Assembly (NCBI GenBank): GCA_035291645.1
Contig: DATDRQ010000265.1
Location: 1-26,939, forward strand
Origin: DATDRQ01 sp035291645
Lineage (GTDB): Bacteria; Chloroflexota; Anaerolineae; Anaerolineales; UBA4823
Direction of reading: 5' to 3'
Length of the DNA: 26,939 nucleotides
This document shows, one piece after another, positions 23,153-26,939 of the stretch. Under the pieces are notes generated by a model. It searched no databases and was not told the origin of the DNA. It saw only the letters and a program-made list of their open reading frames with translations. A program made the translations under genes and the position numbers. Positions within the stretch are counted from its first letter, which is position 1; every line of letters begins with the position of its first letter.

Positions 23153-25874
23153 ATGCAGCTCCTTGTCTTGCCAGTAAGATCATCGCCGCAGAAGCGGCAG
23201 CTTTTGCGTGGGCAACCGTATCGGGGATATCCTTGGGTCCCTGGCAGCAGCCAGCCAGGAAGATACCGGGCAGGTTGCTCTCCACCGTACGCAGCTTGGG
23301 GTGGCTCTCCAGGAAGTAGCCGTCATCCCCACGGGTAATATTCAGCGTGCCTGCGACGCTTTGCGCGTCCTGGCGGGGCAGCATGCCGATTGCCAGGACG
23401 ACCAGGTCGGCTTCGACTTCAACCAATTCGCCGAGCAGGGTATCCTCGGCGCGCACCAGCACCCGCTCCCCGCGCCGGATGATCTCGGACGGGTTGCCGC
23501 GCCGATACAGGACGCCTTCCTTGCGCACCCGGTCGTAGAACTCCTCGAAGCCTTTACCGAAGGCGCGCACATCCATATAAAACACGGTGATCTCGGCCCC
23601 GGGCAGGCGGTCGTGGGCCAGGTGGGCCTGCTTGGCGACCGCCATACAGCACACCCGCGAGCAGTTCGGCAGGTCCAGGCTGCGGTCGCGCGACCCGACG
23701 CACTGGATGAAGACGACTTTCTGGGGAGGTTTGCCATTCAAGATGATCTTGCCGGCGGTGGGGCCAGAAGCGGAGGCCAGCCGCTCGAACTCCATCGTGG
23801 TAATCACCTGCGGATAGACTCCATAACCGAACTCGGGTTTGAGGTGCGGGTCGAACAGGTCAAAGCCGGTCGCCATGATGATGGCGCTGACGTCTAGATC
23901 GAGCCGCTTTGGCTGGTCGTCGTGCAGAATGGCGCCGCGGGTACAGGCGGTAATGCACTGCATGCACTCCGAGCAGACCGCGCAGCTCAGGCAGCGCCGG
24001 GCTTCCGCGATGGCCTGTTCCTCCGAATAGCCCAGCTCGACTTCCTGGAACCCACCCATCCGCTCGGACACGGCCAGCTCGCGCATGCGGACGCGCTCGG
24101 CGCGCCGGACGGGCGAGAAGACCTCCACGTCGATCTCCTGCGGCTTGCGCCAGGCCTTACGCCCGGCGCGCAAGTCGACCCGGCGCAGGTAACGGTCTAT
24201 CGATTCGGCTGCTTCGATGCCGGCGCCCACCGCTTCGACCACGGAGGCGGGTCCCAGCACGGCATCCCCGCCGGCGAAGACGCCCGCCACGGAGGTCTCC
24301 AGGGTGAGCCCGTCGGTGATCACCCGGCCCCACTTGGTCTCCAGCCCTAATCCTTCCGACTCGACGTTCTGCCCGATGGCGGCGATGACGGTATCGACTT
24401 CGACGATGAATTCCGAGCCGGGGATGGGCACCGGGCGGCGGCGCCCACTGGCATCTGGCTCGCCCAGCTGCATGCGCTGGCACTCCACTCCGACCACCCG
24501 CCCGCCCTTCTCCACCACGCGCACCGGCGCCACCAGGAAGGTCAGCTCGACGCCTTCTTCCTCGGCGGCGGCCACCTCGTGAGGGGCGGCGGGCATTTCC
24601 GCCCGCGAGCGCCGGTAAAGCAGGTGCACTTCGGAACCCAGGCGCAGCGCGCAGCGGGCGGCATCGATGGCCGAATTGCCGCCGCCGATAACCGCCACCC
24701 GCTTGCCGATCGCTACCGGGCGGTCCAGATTCAGATCGCGCAAGAATGTCAGCGCCTGAAACACGCCAGGCAAGTCTTCCCCTGGGACGCCGAGCCGGCT
24801 GCTCCCGTGCGCCCCCACCGCCAGGAAGACTGCGTCGAATTCACGGCGCAGGTCATCCAGGCTTGGCCCGCCGTCCTTGCCTACCGGCGTGTTCAGCCGA
24901 ACTTCTGCCCCCATCGCACAAATAAATTCGATTTCATGGTTAAGCACTTCGCGCGGCAGCCGGTAAGTCGGGATGCCAACCGCCATCATGCCTCCGGCGA
25001 CCGGCAGGGCGTCGAACACCGTCACCCGGTAGCCTTTGCGGAGCAGGTCGAAGGCCGCGGTCAACCCAGCCGGGCCCGCCCCGACGATGCCGACCCGTTC
25101 GTCAAAGCGGATCTCGGCGGGCGGTGGCAGATCCTGGCCGTCCCCGGCGTCGTAGGCGAAGCGTTTGAGCGAGCAGATCGAGACCGGTTGGTCATAATCG
25201 GCGCGCTTGCAGATGCTCTCACAGGGATGGTAGCACACCCGCCCCAGCGTCCCGACGAAGGGCACCCCCACCGAGCGCACGCGTTCCAGCGCTTCCGGGA
25301 ACTTGCCTTCGGCGATCAAGGCGACGTAGCCCTGCACCGGAATATGGGCCGGGCAGGCGTTCTTGCAGGGGGATTCACGCTTGTCGATCGCGAAGGCGGC
25401 CGGGATGGCCTGCGGAAAGCGCCGGAAGATGGCCTTGTGGGTGGTCAACCCGGCATTGAACTGGCTGGGGAGCTCGACCGGGCACGCGTCGGCGCACAGG
25501 CCGCAGCCTGTGCAGCTGTCTATATCCACATAGCGCGGCTGCTGCTCGACGGTTACGTGGAAATCCCCGGCCTCCCCATCTACCGCCACCACTTGTGAAC
25601 CGGTCAGCAGGGTAATGTTCGAGCGGCGCGGCACGTCCGCCATCTTGGGGGTCAGGATACAAGAAGAGCAGTCCAGGGTCGGGAAGGTCTTGTCGAGCTG
25701 CGACATGCGCCCGCCGATGCTGGACTCGCGCTCGACCAGATAGACCTGGAAGCCGGCGTCCGAGATATCCAGGGCGGCCTGGATGCCGGAGATGCCTCCG
25801 CCGATCACCATCACGGCTGGGGTGTGCCCATTCGAGCCGGGCGACAGGGGGACATCAATACCAGAATGGGTCAT
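23139..25874 (-). CDS. HdrA-like protein with inserted GltD/NfnB-type NAD(P)H oxidoreductase
   Basis: A 911-aa fusion. Residues 20-115 are an HdrA FAD start (VIGGGISG, 23-30), followed by a [4Fe-4S] motif C121-x2-C124-x2-C127-x3-C131P. Residues 165-565 are a complete glutamate synthase small subunit/NfnB/DPYD-like unit: cysteines C170, C174, C214, C218, C222 and C234; FAD loop VGAGPAG (264-270); NAD(P) loop VIGGGNSAIDAAR (395-407) with LLYRRSRAEMP (418-428). A cysteine cluster (C628, C631, C634, C637, C640, C644) follows. From 660 the rest of HdrA resumes (IQCVGSRD, NCSRVCC, YMDVRAFGKGFEEFYD). I chose ATG 25874, which overlaps the upstream stop as ATGA; an in-frame ATG at 25898 is possible. 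It lacks the N-terminal CHCG block and the C-terminal ferredoxin of the other HdrA. It probably links NAD(P)H to the Hdr flavin. Confidence 0.88.
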   Translation of the reverse strand: MTHSGIDVPLSPGSNGHTPAVMVIGGGISGIQAALDISDAGFQVYLVERESSIGGRMSQLDKTFPTLDCSSCILTPKMADVPRRSNITLLTGSQVVAVDGEAGDFHVTVEQQPRYVDIDSCTGCGLCADACPVELPSQFNAGLTTHKAIFRRFPQAIPAAFAIDKRESPCKNACPAHIPVQGYVALIAEGKFPEALERVRSVGVPFVGTLGRVCYHPCESICKRADYDQPVSICSLKRFAYDAGDGQDLPPPAEIRFDERVGIVGAGPAGLTAAFDLLRKGYRVTVFDALPVAGGMMAVGIPTYRLPREVLNHEIEFICAMGAEVRLNTPVGKDGGPSLDDLRREFDAVFLAVGAHGSSRLGVPGEDLPGVFQALTFLRDLNLDRPVAIGKRVAVIGGGNSAIDAARCALRLGSEVHLLYRRSRAEMPAAPHEVAAAEEEGVELTFLVAPVRVVEKGGRVVGVECQRMQLGEPDASGRRRPVPIPGSEFIVEVDTVIAAIGQNVESEGLGLETKWGRVITDGLTLETSVAGVFAGGDAVLGPASVVEAVGAGIEAAESIDRYLRRVDLRAGRKAWRKPQEIDVEVFSPVRRAERVRMRELAVSERMGGFQEVELGYSEEQAIAEARRCLSCAVCSECMQCITACTRGAILHDDQPKRLDLDVSAIIMATGFDLFDPHLKPEFGYGVYPQVITTMEFERLASASGPTAGKIILNGKPPQKVVFIQCVGSRDRSLDLPNCSRVCCMAVAKQAHLAHDRLPGAEITVFYMDVRAFGKGFEEFYDRVRKEGVLYRRGNPSEIIRRGERVLVRAEDTLLGELVEVEADLVVLAIGMLPRQDAQSVAGTLNITRGDDGYFLESHPKLRTVESNLPGIFLAGCCQGPKDIPDTVAHAKAAASAAMILLARQGAAYASD

Positions 25875-26939
25875 CTTGCCTCGCCTATCTCCGTCCATTC
25901 GTTGGCCTGGAAGGTGATCAGCGGCAGCGCTTCGTCCACGTCAAGCCCCGGGTGGTATTCGAAGGCCGCCTGGACCTGCTCGCCGACCGTGCTGAAGATC
26001 GCCCCGACCGGAATATCGACCGGACAGGCCGAGGTGCACATGCCGCAGCTGACACAGGAGGCGCTCATGTGGTTCAGCCGGGTGGCGTGGAAGAGCAGCG
26101 TGTCGCCCAGCATGCGGGCCGCGCCCTTGCGTCGGGCAGCAGCCAGGTAGTGCTCCGGCGGATGGTCGAAGGCTGCCGTGCGGAACAGGCAGGTCTTGCA
26201 GTAACAGATCGGGCAGACCGTCATACAGTTATGGCAGCGCAGGCAGTCGGCGAACAGCCCCTGCAACCCGCCATTCGAGTTCATCTTAGCGCGGATACCC
26301 GCCAGCTCCTTTTCGCGCACCTGAGCCCGGGCTGCCACCAACCGGTCCTGGGCAGCCTGCAGGTCCGCGCTCGTGGATGCTTCTGCCGGTTTAAGATCGA
26401 GCGTTGTTGCAAGCGGCTCGTCCAGGGTGATCGGAATGGCCTGGTCAAGCGCAGCTCCGAACAGGTGCAGGCGGATGTCCGCCTTCTCGGGGGCGGGCTG
26501 GGTGCACATCTGGCAGGCCGGGCGCAGGGAGAACCCCTCCGGCGGGGCGTCCTGCCCGCTGGCTGCCCAGATCAGGTATTCGCCCAGGTTCATACGCCCA
26601 TCTTTGCGGGCGGTCGAGTAGTCGGAGACTTCGCAGGTGCCGGCGCAGTCGACGCCGATCAGCAGCACGCCGTCTAGTTTGGCCTGTTGCAGTTTGACCA
26701 GCTCGACCAGAGCGCGCTGCTCGCAGGGGCGCAGCACCACGCCCAGGCGGACGGGCGATCCTTTGTTGGTCAGCGCGCTAACCGCCCGGGCGCCGTTGAT
26801 CGGCATGACCGGAGCGAGCGGGTTGGCCTTCTCGAGCCGCTCGGGATCGGTGACCAGGGCCGGCAGGATGGCGCCGGAAGAGGTTTCCATCGGCAGGTAG
26901 AGGGCTTCGACCAGGCCGGCTGCGAACAGCTGGCGCAGG
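25871..26939 (-). CDS. FrhB/FdhB-like flavin/Fe-S protein (paralogue 3), 5' end outside window
   Basis: The open frame continues to the window edge. The residues before METSSGAIL (LRQLFAAGLVEALYLP) match the start region of the two paralogues, so ATG 26890 is probably internal and only a few codons are missing. Shared blocks are VLRPCEQRAL, LLIGVDCAGT, PACQMC and KADIRLHLFG. The C-terminal Fe-S region differs from the paralogues: CLRCHNCMTVCPICYCKTC has extra cysteines, and the second motif is CVSCGMCTSACPVD. A linker of about 50 residues separates them, more like formate dehydrogenase beta subunits. The stop overlaps the HdrA-GltD start (ATGA), a sign of coupled translation, so this protein is the likely partner of the NAD(P)H-linked HdrA. 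Confidence 0.8.
   Translation of the reverse strand, partial: LRQLFAAGLVEALYLPMETSSGAILPALVTDPERLEKANPLAPVMPINGARAVSALTNKGSPVRLGVVLRPCEQRALVELVKLQQAKLDGVLLIGVDCAGTCEVSDYSTARKDGRMNLGEYLIWAASGQDAPPEGFSLRPACQMCTQPAPEKADIRLHLFGAALDQAIPITLDEPLATTLDLKPAEASTSADLQAAQDRLVAARAQVREKELAGIRAKMNSNGGLQGLFADCLRCHNCMTVCPICYCKTCLFRTAAFDHPPEHYLAAARRKGAARMLGDTLLFHATRLNHMSASCVSCGMCTSACPVDIPVGAIFSTVGEQVQAAFEYHPGLDVDEALPLITFQANEWTEIGEAR

Noticed and set aside
22337..23338. Long + strand open frame opposite the HdrD-like gene
   Set aside because: Antisense to an intact Fe-S protein with all motifs; no ribosome binding site or family match seen.
24579..25598. Long + strand open frame opposite the HdrA-GltD fusion
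   Set aside because: It mirrors codon bias of the real gene on the - strand and shows no family motifs.
13886..26939. Class II benzoyl-CoA reductase (Bam) cluster
   Set aside because: HdrA-like and Fe-S subunits are shared with Bam clusters, but no tungsten BamB-type catalytic subunit or NuoE/F/G-like BamG-I proteins are encoded here.
13886..26939. Hydrogenase or formate dehydrogenase operon
   Set aside because: FrhB/FdhB-like proteins are present, but no NiFe large subunit (CxxC pairs of HoxH type) or molybdopterin FdhA is found in the window.

Overview
The window looks like a GC-rich piece of an anaerobic bacterial chromosome, most plausibly Chloroflexota (Anaerolineae-like). That assignment is an inference from gene content: a double-domain universal stress protein, a GT84/GH94 giant glucan synthase, a small cysteine-containing lipoprotein, and a long Hdr-type Fe-S/flavin operon. 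No rRNA or other marker gene is present to confirm it. I saw no tRNA, rRNA, insertion sequence or CRISPR array.

Left part (1-13.7 kb), mostly + strand. It opens with the 3' end of an AI-2E-type permease gene. A small membrane protein and a YtxH-like protein (- strand) follow. A 470-bp regulatory intergenic region comes next and holds a striking array of seven degenerate palindromic boxes spaced about 22 bp apart. It is followed by a two-domain universal stress protein gene and, 3 bp after its stop, an 8.56-kb gene for a cyclic beta-1,2-glucan synthase-type enzyme of 2852 aa. A diacylglycerol/lipid kinase, a PHP-domain phosphoesterase and a small lipoprotein complete this part. It reads as an envelope and stress-response neighbourhood.

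Boundary (13.69-13.88 kb). A nested inverted repeat with an outer 12-bp and an inner 10-bp stem sits between convergent genes and is a candidate bidirectional terminator.

Right part (13.9 kb to the end), entirely - strand. Eleven tightly spaced genes read leftwards and form one apparent operon. In transcription order: FrhB-like Fe-S flavoprotein 3 (5' end outside the window); an HdrA interrupted by a GltD/NfnB-type NAD(P)H oxidoreductase; an HdrD-like CCG protein; an 84-aa PLDc_N-type membrane protein; a canonical HdrA; FrhB-like 2; a two-cluster ferredoxin-like protein; a [2Fe-2S]+2x[4Fe-4S] protein; an acyl-CoA dehydrogenase homologue; FrhB-like 1; and a fumarate reductase/succinate dehydrogenase-type flavoprotein. 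No EtfAB, cytochrome b anchor, hydrogenase or formate dehydrogenase catalytic subunit is visible. The simplest model, which is an inference, is a soluble or peripherally attached flavin/Fe-S electron-transfer complex, possibly electron-bifurcating. It would connect NAD(P)H, ferredoxin or a deazaflavin-like carrier to an enoyl/acyl-CoA couple and/or a fumarate/succinate-type couple. This combination is the most interesting part of the window.
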